A stretch of 61,088 nt of DNA from Acidimicrobiia bacterium (GCA_022826045.1 JAJDVQ010000052.1:1-61088), one strand, 5' to 3'; numbered from the stretch's first letter, positions 16,684 through 26,276 are shown. Numbers and translations: made by a program. Notes: generated by a model not told the origin, from the letters alone.

Positions 16684-18402
16684 CTATCGCTGGATCTGCC
16701 AGACGGCTGCGCTCGCGGGAGGCAACAGGTGAATTCGGTCCGACGCATCCTGTGCCGATGCGCCCTCGGGGGCCGCGCTCGGGTGACGGCATGCAGTCGC
16801 CGAGTCGTAGAGCAGCGTGGCGCCGTCCTCGAATGGCACCTCGCACGCCGTATCGCCGACGTTGGCCGTCACCGCCAGGCGGCCCCGCCGGTACGAGATG
16901 ACCGGGCCGCGGCCGCTGTCGGTCCATTCCACCTGCGCGCTGTCGTTGGCGGACCCGTTCGAGAGTGCCGGTCGCACTCGCTGCTGCACGTCCAGCAGCG
17001 TCCGGTACGCGCCCAGCCACGATCGCTCGTCCTGGGACTGCGCCGCGGCCGTCTCGCCGGCGGGACGCTCAGCCGATCGCAGCCACGGCTCGGCCGCCGA
17101 GAAGCCGTTGTGCGGGCCGTCGCCCCACGGCATGTGCGTGCGGCAGCCGTCCCGCCCGGCGCTCACGTCGTCGTCGGGACCGACGGGATCCAGCTTGTCC
17201 TCGGCCGACACCTCGCCGTCGGCCAAGCCGAGTTCCTCGCCCTGGTACAGCACCAGGGTGCCGGGCAGGAAGGCGGCGAGCACGTTGAAGGCGAGGGTGC
17301 GCGCAGCACCCCAGCCGTCGTCGTGGGCGCGGCCATCGCTGCCGCCATCGCTGCTGAGGGCGAAGCGGGTCGGCGCCCGGGGCATGTCGTGGCTGCTCAT
17401 CGCCCACAGCAGGCGGCCGGCCAACGCGCTCGACGGGCCGCGGAGCGTTCTGCGGATCGCGGCGGGCTCCCAGTCGATGTGCATCGGCGCGAACCAGTAG
17501 CCGCCGTGCATGCCGTCGGGCGGCAGCAGGTCGTCCATGCCCCGAGGGTCGAGGTGATACGTCTCGCCGTGCAGGAACGCCCCGTATTCGTCGCAGATCT
17601 TCCGCCAGCGACGGAACACGTCCTGGCTCTCGGGCTGGAAGACGTCATAGAGATGCTCGAAGCAGTCCCACTGCTCCCAGCGGGATGCTCGGGGCGGGAT
17701 GGGCAGCAGCTGCGGATTCGAGCGCAGCCCGGCGTCCTTGACCAGGCCGCCGGCCACGTCGACCCGGAAGCCGGCGACGCCGCGGTCCAGCCAGAACCGC
17801 AGGATCCGGTCCCACTCGTCGGACACGGCGGGGTTGCGCCAGTTCAGGTCGGGCTGCGACGGCAGGAACAGGTGCAGGTAGTACTGGCCGGACTCGGGCT
17901 CCAGCGTCCACGCCGGACCGCCGAAATAGCCGACCCAGTTGTTCGGCGGGCCGCCGTCGGGCGCCGGGTCGCGCCAGATGTAGTAGTCGCGATAGCGCTC
18001 GCGGTCGGATGCGCCGGCGTTGCCAAGAGCCGCCTGGAACCAGCGGTGGCTGCTGCTCGTGTGATTCGGCACCAGGTCGGTGACGATGCGGATGTCGCGC
18101 TCGCGCGCTGCGGCCACCAGCCGGTCGAACGTGGCCAAGTCGCCGAAGAGCGGGTCGACGTCGCAGTAGTCGGCCACGTCGTAGCCCCAGTCGTGGCCGG
18201 GCGTGGGATAGAAGGGCGTGATCCAGACGAAGTCCACGCCGAGGCGCGCCAAGTAGTCGAGCTTGGCGATCACACCGCCGAGGTCGCCCACGCCGTCATT
18301 GTCAGAATCGGCGAAGGAGCGCACGTACACCTGGTAGCCGACGGCATCGGCCCACCAGCGCCGGAGGCTGTCTGCGGCTGATGCGGGGCTGCAGCGCGTC
18401 AC
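16684..18402 (-). CDS. GH13 alpha-glucosidase / alpha-amylase family
   Basis: A 572-residue cytoplasmic glycoside hydrolase. Conserved regions: VGYQVYVRSFADSDNDG at the N-terminus, region I VTDLVPNHTSS, region II GFRVDVA (nucleophile Asp near 213), region III GETYH (acid/base Glu near 277) and region IV SSHDMPR (stabiliser Asp near 336; the usual preceding Asn is Ser). This pattern fits oligo-1,6-glucosidase, alpha-glucosidase or trehalose-cleaving enzymes rather than secreted amylases; no signal peptide is present. The GTG at 18402 has GGAGG five bases upstream; the GTG at 18408 overlaps that site. It probably cuts oligosaccharides brought in by the adjacent importer. Confidence 0.88.
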   Translation of the reverse strand: MTRCSPASAADSLRRWWADAVGYQVYVRSFADSDNDGVGDLGGVIAKLDYLARLGVDFVWITPFYPTPGHDWGYDVADYCDVDPLFGDLATFDRLVAAARERDIRIVTDLVPNHTSSSHRWFQAALGNAGASDRERYRDYYIWRDPAPDGGPPNNWVGYFGGPAWTLEPESGQYYLHLFLPSQPDLNWRNPAVSDEWDRILRFWLDRGVAGFRVDVAGGLVKDAGLRSNPQLLPIPPRASRWEQWDCFEHLYDVFQPESQDVFRRWRKICDEYGAFLHGETYHLDPRGMDDLLPPDGMHGGYWFAPMHIDWEPAAIRRTLRGPSSALAGRLLWAMSSHDMPRAPTRFALSSDGGSDGRAHDDGWGAARTLAFNVLAAFLPGTLVLYQGEELGLADGEVSAEDKLDPVGPDDDVSAGRDGCRTHMPWGDGPHNGFSAAEPWLRSAERPAGETAAAQSQDERSWLGAYRTLLDVQQRVRPALSNGSANDSAQVEWTDSGRGPVISYRRGRLAVTANVGDTACEVPFEDGATLLYDSATACRHPSAAPEGASAQDASDRIHLLPPASAAVWQIQR

Positions 18403-18489
18403 GGCCACCTCCGGTCGTTGATCGACCGTCAGTCTGCCGCGTGTCTGTAACCGTTTGCGGCATCACCCGCAGCGGGCCGGGCTGTGAAC

Positions 18490-18525
18490 CCAAGGACCGA
18501 CCCGCCGAAGCGGGCCGGTCCTTGG
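18490..18525. terminator. Stable hairpin between divergent genes
   Basis: CCAAGGACCG (18490-18499) pairs with CGGTCCTTGG (18516-18525), and CCCGC/GCGGG extend the stem internally around a CGAA loop. It lies between the divergent glucosidase and PEBP genes, so it may insulate their promoters. The plus-strand sequence after it (tctgtcagtttggg) is only weakly T-rich. Confidence 0.5.
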
Positions 18526-18652
18526 TCTGTCAGTTTGGGTTGTGTGATGTGCGGCTCGGAGTTCACACCCCGAGCGGTGAACACACGGCTTGTCTAGCGC
18601 AGCGCAACGAATAGTGTCAACTGTCCGAGCAGCGAACAGAAAGGCGCCCGTC

Positions 18653-19189
18653 ATGCCACAACCTCCCAGCCCCTATGACTTCCTTCCCTCTGTCGCGTCG
18701 TTCGAGGTGCGAAGCGACGACGTCGCCGAGGGGCAGATGCTCCCGATGCCGCAGGTCTCGGGCATCTTCGGCGCCGGAGGCGAAGACCGATCGCCTCACC
18801 TGGCGTGGTCGGGCGCGCCCGAGGGCACGCAGAGCTACGCCGTCACGTGCTTCGACCCCGACGCGCCCACCGGCAGCGGCTTCTGGCACTGGGTCGTGTT
18901 CGACATTCCCGCGTCGTGCACCGAGCTCGCATCAGGGGTCGGCGATGCCGAAGGCAACGGGCTGCCCGACGGTGCCAAGCAGCTTCGCAATGATGCGGGA
19001 CTGTCCGGTTACCTGGGCTCTGCGCCGCCGGCCGGCCATGGCTCGCACCGCTACATGTTCGCCGTGCACGCGCTGAGCGTTGCCTCGCTGCCGATCGACG
19101 AGAACGTCTCGCCGGCAATCTGCGGCTTCAACATGTTCGGCACGACGCTGGGCCGCGCCCTCCTCACGCCGATCTACGAACAGAGCTAG
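18653..19189 (+). CDS. YbhB/YbcL-type phosphatidylethanolamine-binding family protein
   Basis: A 178-residue PEBP protein. SPHLAWSGAPEGTQSYAVTC, FDPDAPTGSGFWHWVVFDIP (the D-P-D-A-P and HWV motifs) and GHGSHRYMFAVHALSV line the ligand pocket characteristic of the family. The ATG at 18653 follows AGAAAGG; the longer open frame has no supporting signal. Function in bacteria is unclear; a small anion-binding or kinase-modulating role is usually assumed. No operon partner: the next gene starts after a gap of about 100 bases. Confidence 0.85.
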   Translation: MPQPPSPYDFLPSVASFEVRSDDVAEGQMLPMPQVSGIFGAGGEDRSPHLAWSGAPEGTQSYAVTCFDPDAPTGSGFWHWVVFDIPASCTELASGVGDAEGNGLPDGAKQLRNDAGLSGYLGSAPPAGHGSHRYMFAVHALSVASLPIDENVSPAICGFNMFGTTLGRALLTPIYEQS

Positions 19190-19292
19190 CCATGGCGGCC
19201 GGAAGCGCCCACAGCGGCGTTCCGGCCCCACCGGCTCCAGCGAATGGCGTTGCGATGCGCCGCCTCGCTTGGATTGACGACGTGGGGGAACC

Positions 19293-21092
19293 GTGCTTGA
19301 GGACGATCACGACCTGACCGACGATGATCTCGCTGCCCTCGAGGTCATCTACCGCGTCATGTGGGAGGACGAGGGCGCCGGGCTGCACAAGCACGTGGCC
19401 CGCAGCTTTCGAGCGTGGGCTCAGACGCAGCATCCGCATCTCGACGTGGCCGACGTCGAGGGCGACGGCGGCGACGACGGGCATATCGCGCGGGAGAACG
19501 GCAGCCGCGTCGACCTGACGCGGGCGACCAGGACGAACGGCGGTGTCACCACGACGACATTGGAGCTCACACAGCACGCCGCACCGGGCAGGTCGGTGGT
19601 CAGGATCCGGGTGCTCAGCGGCAACGGCGAAGCCTGGGTCTGGGTGGACGTCGAGGCGCCTCATATCGCTGCTACGCCGGGGAGCCTCGGTGCGGCCGAC
19701 CCGGGGGTCCCCGCTGCGCCCGGTACCGACTCCGGGCAGTCGCGCTGGGCCCAGCTCCGCTCGACGGGAGCGGAGTCGCTGGTGTCCGACCTGCTCGACA
19801 CTGCCCACGGCCGGGGCGGGCGGCCTCACCTCGGCCGCGAACCGCTCACCACCTCGCCGGTTCCTGTCCGCGATGTTGAGCACGCCAAGGCCATCCGCAA
19901 TGCCGTCCTGTCGCCCGATCGACCGGTGCCGTACCTCGTGCTGGCGTGGGATCCCATCAACCCGAGCACGGCACTGGGCGACATGACCCGGCGAGCGCAG
20001 AGCGCGGCGTCGCAGGCCGCCGGCTTGGCTCGCGTCTTTGTCATGCCGCTGGAAACGCTGACACCGTTCCAGCGCCTGATCGGCGGCGAGATGGACCTTG
20101 AGCCCGGCGAGGCCCGGCTCTACCTGCCCGGTGAGCACGAGCCGCACCGGCACCGCACGCTCGCCAAGGAAGTGGTGCGTTCGGATCCGCATCAAGCCGG
20201 CCGCTGGGCGAGCCAGCTCTTGAGCCTGGCCATGGTCGAACGCGAGCCGCCGACGCTCTTCAGCCAATCCCAAGCCGAACTCGGCAGCCAGCGCAGGGCA
20301 CCCGAGCTTGCCTCGGGCTCTGGCTTGCACGAACGCATCGAGGCGCTCGAATCTGAGCGCGACGATCTGTGGGAAGCGTTGTTCGAGACGCGCGAGCAGC
20401 GACAGACAGCCCGGGATCAGCGTGACGAGATGTCGCAGCAGGTGCTCGACATGCAGGACGAGCTTGAGCTGGCGCAGCTCCGCACCGAGGAACTCCAGGA
20501 GAAGCTCATCGACAAGGAGGACCAGATGGTGGAGATGCTGGTCCGGGTCGGCGAGGCCGGCACCCCGATGGTGACCGATGCTGCGGGCAGGAAGTACCCG
20601 CCGGTGACCTCGGTGAGCCACGCGCTGCAGCTGGCGCGAGCCAACCTCGTGCGGGTCGAGATCCCACCCGAGGTCGACCAGCACGTCGCAGAGCTCGACA
20701 ACTCGATCGAGGCGCGGTCATGGGCCCGCAGCGTGTTCGACGGGTTGCTCGCGCTGGAGGCCTACGCCCACTCAGGCGCGGAGTTCGGTGACTTCCGGGA
20801 CTGGTGCAAGTCGAGCAAGCACCCGCGCAAGTGGTTCGCGAATTCGAAGAAGCTGGCGATGCGCGAGTCCGAAGAGGTCATGAGGAGATCCGAGCTGCGG
20901 CGCCTGCGGGAGATGCCGGTGTCGGCGCGAGTCAGCGACGCGGGCCACATCGTCATGGAGGCGCATCTCAAGCTCTCCAACGGCGGCCTGGCGCCGCGGC
21001 TCTATTTTCACGACGACACCGGCCGCAACACCGGCAAGGTGCATGTGGGCTACATCGGCCCGCACCTGCCCACCAAGCGCTTCAGATCCTGA
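19293..21092 (+). CDS. Uncharacterised coiled-coil protein, 599 residues
   Basis: I do not recognise this protein. It starts at GTG 19293 after GGGGGAA and opens with the acidic MLEDDHDLTDDDLAALEVIY. Residues 1-340 look globular, with RPVPYLVLAWDPINPSTALG and RVFVMPLETLTPFQRLIGGE in the middle. Residues of about 345-425 form a clear coiled coil (HERIEALESERDDLWEALFE onward). The C-terminal part (KSSKHPRKWFANSKKLAMRE, then MEAHLKLSNGGLAPRLYFHD and VHVGYIGPHLPTK) has the look of a conserved beta-rich domain. No signal peptide or membrane segment. It sits convergent to the TrlF/AlbA_2 pair, at the edge of the accessory zone. Confidence 0.85.
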   Translation: MLEDDHDLTDDDLAALEVIYRVMWEDEGAGLHKHVARSFRAWAQTQHPHLDVADVEGDGGDDGHIARENGSRVDLTRATRTNGGVTTTTLELTQHAAPGRSVVRIRVLSGNGEAWVWVDVEAPHIAATPGSLGAADPGVPAAPGTDSGQSRWAQLRSTGAESLVSDLLDTAHGRGGRPHLGREPLTTSPVPVRDVEHAKAIRNAVLSPDRPVPYLVLAWDPINPSTALGDMTRRAQSAASQAAGLARVFVMPLETLTPFQRLIGGEMDLEPGEARLYLPGEHEPHRHRTLAKEVVRSDPHQAGRWASQLLSLAMVEREPPTLFSQSQAELGSQRRAPELASGSGLHERIEALESERDDLWEALFETREQRQTARDQRDEMSQQVLDMQDELELAQLRTEELQEKLIDKEDQMVEMLVRVGEAGTPMVTDAAGRKYPPVTSVSHALQLARANLVRVEIPPEVDQHVAELDNSIEARSWARSVFDGLLALEAYAHSGAEFGDFRDWCKSSKHPRKWFANSKKLAMRESEEVMRRSELRRLREMPVSARVSDAGHIVMEAHLKLSNGGLAPRLYFHDDTGRNTGKVHVGYIGPHLPTKRFRS

Positions 21093-21132
21093 GATCGAGA
21101 CCGCGGGCTGCTCTCAGTGTTCGCTAGGCCTT

Positions 21133-22311
21133 CTAGCGGTCGATCGAGAATCGAACGCGTACGAACTTTCCATCCGGATCGTGTTCGATCTCAGGTTCTG
21201 ATCTATTGAATTCAAGCATCGCTTGACGCATGATCGGCCAACCTCGACCGCGTTGCTCCATGTAGCCGAGCGCGAGCATCAAGTTCGCCATCGACTCGTT
21301 TCGAGACCGGGCGCGACCACCCGCACGTACGCTGTCCGAAGTCATGTGATTCGGCAGCGAGCCTGGACTGGTCAGCTCGACGCGATCAGCGAGTACTTCG
21401 AGCAGGATTTTCGAGCCTGTGATCGCGTAGTCGCGGTGCGCTACTGCATTCACCAACGCTTCGCGCAAGGCGGTGAGCGGAAGCAATCTCTCATCATGTC
21501 GCCGTAAACCGCGGTAGGTCTCGAATTTGCCTAGCCCGGCAAACCACCCCACAGCACGCTCAACCTGTTCCCCCAAGCGGCCTTTGGCCTCGGCAGACTG
21601 CAGCACCCGATCAGCGCGATCGTTCCCGCCGTACGCCACGCACTCGACGAAGAAACTGCGCGTTTGGGGGTAGCCCTGCGGATCCCTGCCGAATGCCAGC
21701 ACCCCGTACAACGTTGGCCGCAACGCTCCGCCGATCTCCGCGACAACGCCACGATTTCGCAAATCGTCATCAGCATCTGGTTGTGGACCATCTTGTGTGT
21801 CGATTCCAAGCGATGCCAGATACGACCGGAAGCTCCCGAGGTCAAGTTCGGACGCTGTCGCCGCCTCGATCGTGCGCTCTTCGGTCAGGATGTAGCCGAA
21901 TGTGTTGTAGAGGTCCTGCAATTCTGTGGGAGACGGCTCGACGCTGCTGCGACCTCGGCGCACCCACACCCGGCCGTCGTGACGCATCGGCTCGAATCCC
22001 CGTTGACGCGGTACCTCAATCCAGTGGACCCAACCGTTGGGATCATTGTGCCGGCCGAGGCGTGCGCTGACGGGGTAGCTACAGCCGGATTGCAGAAACG
22101 AGGTCAACCGCTCCTGTAGCTGCTCGCCGTCTTCGTCAACACCAATGATCTGCTGCGCATCGCTGACGCCCAACAAGACGAGTCCACCGTTCGTGTTGGC
22201 GAATGCGCAGATCGCTCTGCCTACCTTCGACTTGTCCTTGAAGTTTGGCTTGAACTCGGTGTGCTCGCCCTCGCCCGCCGCAATCCGGTTGAGGATGTCC
22301 GTCCACTCCAT
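21133..22311 (-). CDS. AlbA_2 (Schlafen-like) ATP-binding protein
   Basis: A 392-residue protein. The N-terminal AlbA_2 domain reads GEGEHTEFKPNF, KVGRAICAFANTNGGLVLLGV and IGVDEDGEQLQERLTSF, all hallmarks of the family, followed by a RecG-like ATP-binding C-terminal half (LTALREALVNAVAHRDYAIT, then RVELTSPGSLP and GRGWPIMRQAM). The ATG at 22311 lies eight bases after the TrlF stop, so the two genes form an operon. Schlafen/AlbA_2 proteins are often transcription regulators or RNA-acting defence factors; here it may be the regulator or effector of TrlF. Which role is not visible from sequence. Confidence 0.82.
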   Translation of the reverse strand: MEWTDILNRIAAGEGEHTEFKPNFKDKSKVGRAICAFANTNGGLVLLGVSDAQQIIGVDEDGEQLQERLTSFLQSGCSYPVSARLGRHNDPNGWVHWIEVPRQRGFEPMRHDGRVWVRRGRSSVEPSPTELQDLYNTFGYILTEERTIEAATASELDLGSFRSYLASLGIDTQDGPQPDADDDLRNRGVVAEIGGALRPTLYGVLAFGRDPQGYPQTRSFFVECVAYGGNDRADRVLQSAEAKGRLGEQVERAVGWFAGLGKFETYRGLRRHDERLLPLTALREALVNAVAHRDYAITGSKILLEVLADRVELTSPGSLPNHMTSDSVRAGGRARSRNESMANLMLALGYMEQRGRGWPIMRQAMLEFNRSEPEIEHDPDGKFVRVRFSIDR

Positions 22312-22319
22312 GGAGAGCC

Positions 22320-25058
22320 TCAGAATCCGTACTTGAGTCGGCGAAGGCGGAACGCCTCGTCTCCTCCATCCACGGTCTGGACGATGGCGTTCCGCACGAT
22401 TGGGTCTTCGATGGCACCTGCGCACACGACGTGTCCGTGCTCAGCCTCGGCCTCCAGCTGCATAACCTGATCGGCGTCGCCGTTGACGACGATGTTCGCA
22501 TTGTGGGTGGCAACAATTACTTGGCGCTGCCCCTTCAAGCCGTTGAGTGCGGGCAGAAGTGTTTCGAACAAGAAACGGTTGTCCAGTTCGTCTTCCGGCT
22601 GGTCGATCACGAGCGGACGGGGGTCGGTGGTCGCAAGCAGCAATGACAGCAACAGATTGACGCGTTGTCCTCCGGAGAGCTTGTCGAGCGGCCGGTAGCT
22701 TTCATCGGCAGCCATGAATTCGAGCCGATAACGATCTGGACAGCGAAGCGCCGCTAGCTCACGACGCTTGGCGGATGTCATGGAACTCTTGAAGGTGTGT
22801 TGTACGGCACGAGTCATGCCTACGGCTTCGAGATTGTCGTCTTCGAGATGCTGCAAGAGCTCTTGCGGTGAAGTCTCGGGGTTGCTCTTTCGGTCGTTCC
22901 ACCAGCGGGTGATTCCTCGCTGGCCGAGGTCAGTCAGGAATTTCTCGAGAGCCTCCGAGCCGCCGTTGTCGATGCGTCGTGCTGCGAAGCGGGCGCCAAA
23001 TCGCTCGTCAATAGAATGGAGGACCCTGTCGAAGGCTTGGCGTTGCTCGCTCATCAGCTGGTTCCTGATACTCAAGCCTCGGTTGAATGTCGACGTCAGT
23101 TTGTCCGATGCAGCGACAAGATCGTCGAAGTTCGCCTGATAGCTGTCGAGGAGGGCTGCCTGCGTATTGAGCGCCTGAAACTCGTTGATGCGCGCGCCGT
23201 CGAATCCCTGATCTGCGAGTGCTCGTTCAACCTGCACTCTCAGTTCGTCCCGCCGAGACTCGCGCATTTGCACACCCGTTGATGCCATGTGCTGTGCTTC
23301 GGCGAGACTGTTGAAGAACGCGCTTGCGGCTTCTGACGCCATGAGCCACTGGTCTTCGAGTTGTTCAAGCGCTGTGTCCTCAACGGCGTCGGTACCGGGA
23401 AGAGCCAGAGACCTCATGGATGACATGAGCTCTTCGGTCTTGCTCACGATGTCATCGACCGCCGTCGCGACACTGCGCCAGGCTGCCGCCGAGGAGGCGG
23501 CACCGTCTAGTTCTTCGATGCCAGCGTCAGAGAACGCCCTCAGTTCCTCTCGTGCCCGCAGGCTGCGATCGAGTGCCTGTTCGGCTGCTGCGAGTTCATT
23601 GTCCAGGTCGGCGAGCCGAGTGGCAGCCTTGGACAGTTCTTCGTCGTGCGAGCGCAGGGCGCTCTCGCGATGTTCAATCTCGAGGGTCTCCCTGGCATCG
23701 AGCCGGGCCAGAATGTTCTGGACGGCGGCGGGGTCCTGGGCGAGGCTCTTCAGCTCACCCTGCGTGTAGAACACCGCGGGCCACCGATCATGTGGCAACG
23801 CAGTTGGATCACTGCCCGGACAGTCGAGCTCGACCGACGCCGCGCCGGCAAGGAACCGCTCCTTCGCACGTTCGGTGACCTGCTCTCTGGTCTGAGAGTC
23901 TTGCGGCAGCGGTGCTTCGACGTGCACGCGCAATCCGTCGAGGAGCGTGCTCTTCCCGGTCATACTGCCGCCAATGACGCAGTTCAAGTCAGGGCTGAAC
24001 TCGAACGTCACCGGAAGAGCGTCATTCTGGGAAGCGAAGAAGGATGCTGCGCCTTCCACCGTGACGGATCTGAGCCACGGCCGTTCGTTTTGCATCACGT
24101 CCGGCGGCTTCTTGAGATTCCGGAGAGAGCCAGCGTCGTCCAATTCGTGGCCGGGGCACAGGCGCGTCGGATGAGCGATGAACGCCTGGCGCAGCGCTTC
24201 GATGGTTGGGCTAGCCATCTTCACCCAGACGTGACGGCTGCCGATGTCCTCGAAGGACCGTGCAGCACTGCTGTGAAAAAAGGCTAGGCGATTGGCCGAC
24301 ACGAACTCATTGACCCAGGGTTTGCCTTGGAGGGCTTCCTTCTGAAGAGCGTTTCTGGGGAGTTCAAGAGCGGTAAGGTCGCGAGTGTCGAAGTCCTCTC
24401 TTTCGACGTGTTCGCTCGGTGTACCGAGAAGCCCGGTTTCGCTAAACACGTCTGGAGCCAACACGAGATAGTCCCACGCCGCATCGTCGCGAGCGTCTAG
24501 ATCCTGCTGTCGGTTGTCCCGCATCAGATCAAACGATTCGTCCGCACTTAGCGGCGCGGTGGCCACCTGCGTTCCATTCCACGGATGCCTGCCTTGCATC
24601 AGCAGATCGAACAGGCTCAGGTAGCGCTCACAGCCGATCTCGGGATCGAAGAGGAAGATGAGATCAAGCCCACCGCGCCCGTCGCTCAGCCTCGGCTTGA
24701 AACCCGGGAATACGGCGAAGATCTGCTCGCGATAGGGCTTTCCGCTCTCGTGGAGGCCACAATTCCATTCCTCCACGATGTGCCAGGCAGCGCTCAGCCC
24801 ACCGCTAGAGCCGAAGTGCGGGCAATTCGGCGTGAGCCCGAGCACTTGAACTCCGTTTGCGACGGCCGCATCGAGAAAGCGTCGTGCGTATGCCGCAAGC
24901 TGCCCCGACGATGGCTCGGCCACATCGAGGTCGGAAGGCACGGTCACTGAGCGATTCGGTGAATCGTCGATGGAGTGGACTTGCAGGTCAGTCTTGAACC
25001 AACGTGCACCGGGCACTTCGTGACGCCAGTTGACTGCTTGCTGGCGTACGAACCCCAT
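22320..25058 (-). CDS. TrlF-family PHP + SMC-like AAA ATPase
   Basis: A 912-residue protein. The N-terminus carries a PHP phosphoesterase start (WFKTDLQVHSIDDSPN, a D-x-x-x-H-type motif) occupying roughly 300 residues. An SMC/Rad50-like ATPase follows: Walker A VIGGSMTGKSTLLDGL near residue 360, long coiled coils (about 440-560 and further on), signature KLSGGQRVNLLLSLLL near 790, Walker B PLVIDQPEDELDN near 813 and H-loop VIVATHNANIV. The ATG at 25058 has GGAGG seven bases before. Such fusions are inferred to be nucleic-acid-processing or defence enzymes. Coupled to the AlbA_2 gene. Confidence 0.85.
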   Translation of the reverse strand: MGFVRQQAVNWRHEVPGARWFKTDLQVHSIDDSPNRSVTVPSDLDVAEPSSGQLAAYARRFLDAAVANGVQVLGLTPNCPHFGSSGGLSAAWHIVEEWNCGLHESGKPYREQIFAVFPGFKPRLSDGRGGLDLIFLFDPEIGCERYLSLFDLLMQGRHPWNGTQVATAPLSADESFDLMRDNRQQDLDARDDAAWDYLVLAPDVFSETGLLGTPSEHVEREDFDTRDLTALELPRNALQKEALQGKPWVNEFVSANRLAFFHSSAARSFEDIGSRHVWVKMASPTIEALRQAFIAHPTRLCPGHELDDAGSLRNLKKPPDVMQNERPWLRSVTVEGAASFFASQNDALPVTFEFSPDLNCVIGGSMTGKSTLLDGLRVHVEAPLPQDSQTREQVTERAKERFLAGAASVELDCPGSDPTALPHDRWPAVFYTQGELKSLAQDPAAVQNILARLDARETLEIEHRESALRSHDEELSKAATRLADLDNELAAAEQALDRSLRAREELRAFSDAGIEELDGAASSAAAWRSVATAVDDIVSKTEELMSSMRSLALPGTDAVEDTALEQLEDQWLMASEAASAFFNSLAEAQHMASTGVQMRESRRDELRVQVERALADQGFDGARINEFQALNTQAALLDSYQANFDDLVAASDKLTSTFNRGLSIRNQLMSEQRQAFDRVLHSIDERFGARFAARRIDNGGSEALEKFLTDLGQRGITRWWNDRKSNPETSPQELLQHLEDDNLEAVGMTRAVQHTFKSSMTSAKRRELAALRCPDRYRLEFMAADESYRPLDKLSGGQRVNLLLSLLLATTDPRPLVIDQPEDELDNRFLFETLLPALNGLKGQRQVIVATHNANIVVNGDADQVMQLEAEAEHGHVVCAGAIEDPIVRNAIVQTVDGGDEAFRLRRLKYGF

Positions 25059-25160
25059 TCTCACGCCTCCGGCCGCCGATTCCTAGATTGCGACGGTACA
25101 GCCGCTGCGCAGCCCTGTGGTGCCGAATTCAGTCCGACGCTCGCGTGACAAGCCGGACGG

Positions 25161-26276
25161 TCAGTTCGACGCTCCTTGGGCGGTCTGGCGGTCGCCCTGA
25201 GGATCGCGGCGCGACACGAAGCCGTTGAGGTCGCAGGCCTCGCGCACCGGCGCCGACATGTCGTAGGTGCCCGGATCCAGCGGCGTGCCGGTGCCGTCGG
25301 CAACCCGGGTCATCATGTGGAAGTTGGCGCTGACCGCCACCGCGTCGACCATCACGTCGGCGCCCGCGGCGTCGACCACCGCGGCTCGCGCAGCGGCCGT
25401 GGCCTCGCGGTCGCCTTCCCACATCGCCTCGGCGAGTCGCGCCAGCAGCGCGCCGTGAGGAACGCCGCCATCACCTGCGTCGGAACCGTTGACGGCTTCG
25501 TAGCTGACGTCCATGTCCTTGTTCTGGCCGCTCAGACCGAGCAGCAACGCATGCGCAGACGTTCAGTAGAAGCACTCGTTGAGCTTCGAGGTCCGCGCTG
25601 CAAGCACCTCGATCTGGGGCCGGGTGAGCGAATTGCGGTCGGACACCACATCGCCCCGCACACGCTCCATCGGCACGTACTGGGCGTCGGAGAGGATGAA
25701 CAGTGCCTCGTTCTCCGCCGGCACGGCGCTGAGCGCCTTGATGACGTTGGGCATCTTGATGTCGGCGGTTGGCACCCAGTGGTACTTCACGGCTGCAGGT
25801 GCGCCTTCCCGTCCCGGCGGTCCGTCGGCGGGCTCGTCGAGCTCGATGCGCGGCAGTTCCAGCGCGTCGGCGAAGCGATCGACGCAATTGGACTGCGCCA
25901 CCAACCCCACCAGCTCCACGTAGGCCAACGGGTCCACGCCGCGTTCGATGATCGACTGGTACCAGTCTTCGGTCAGCGTTCCCGGGTGGTTGGTGATGCG
26001 CCAGACCGCATCGACTGCAGCGGCCCGCAGCGGGCCGTCAGCATCGACGAGGCCGTCGATGCTGACGGGCTGCACCCACGGCGGCAGCACGCTGCCATCG
26101 TCGGTGCGATGGTCGCGCGCTGCGCGCACCTGCCGCACGATCTCGGCACGCTGCTCGCCGGTCCACCAGGTGCCGGGCCTCGACCAGCGGGCCGCGATCT
26201 CGCCATGTGCAGCTCCCAGATCATCCCGAATAGGCAGCTCAGTGTCATACGTGCGCTGTGGCGCTGCGATGCTCAT
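25161..26276 (-). CDS. AhpD-like peroxidase-related selenoprotein (UGA recoded)
   Basis: Read through one in-frame TGA (25563-25565), this gives a 371-residue protein whose two halves join without frame change. Around the TGA the sequence is NSLTRPQIEVLAART, then KLNECFY-U-TSAHALLLG: exactly the ExCxxCxxxH site of AhpD/carboxymuconolactone-decarboxylase-fold peroxidases with selenocysteine (residue 238) in the second Cys position. A bacterial SECIS-like hairpin follows at the right distance. Residues 1-220 form an AhpD-like all-helical first half. The ATG at 26276 follows GGAGA. Read as a normal stop, the gene would end one codon before its catalytic Cys. A TGC-to-TGA mutation is the alternative. 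Divergent from a DyP peroxidase. Selenium-containing AhpD-like proteins are known. Confidence 0.82.
25527..25565 (-). promoter_or_regulatory. Candidate bacterial SECIS element after the UGA codon
   Basis: On the mRNA, UGA is followed after 24 bases by the loop GGUCU (25534-25538), closed by a seven-pair stem GCUGCUC (25539-25545) with GAGCGGC (25527-25533), one pair being G-U. Bacterial SECIS hairpins sit roughly 16-37 bases after UGA and carry G in the first loop positions. As I recall it, the Escherichia coli fdhF SECIS loop also contains GGUCU. Confidence 0.75.
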
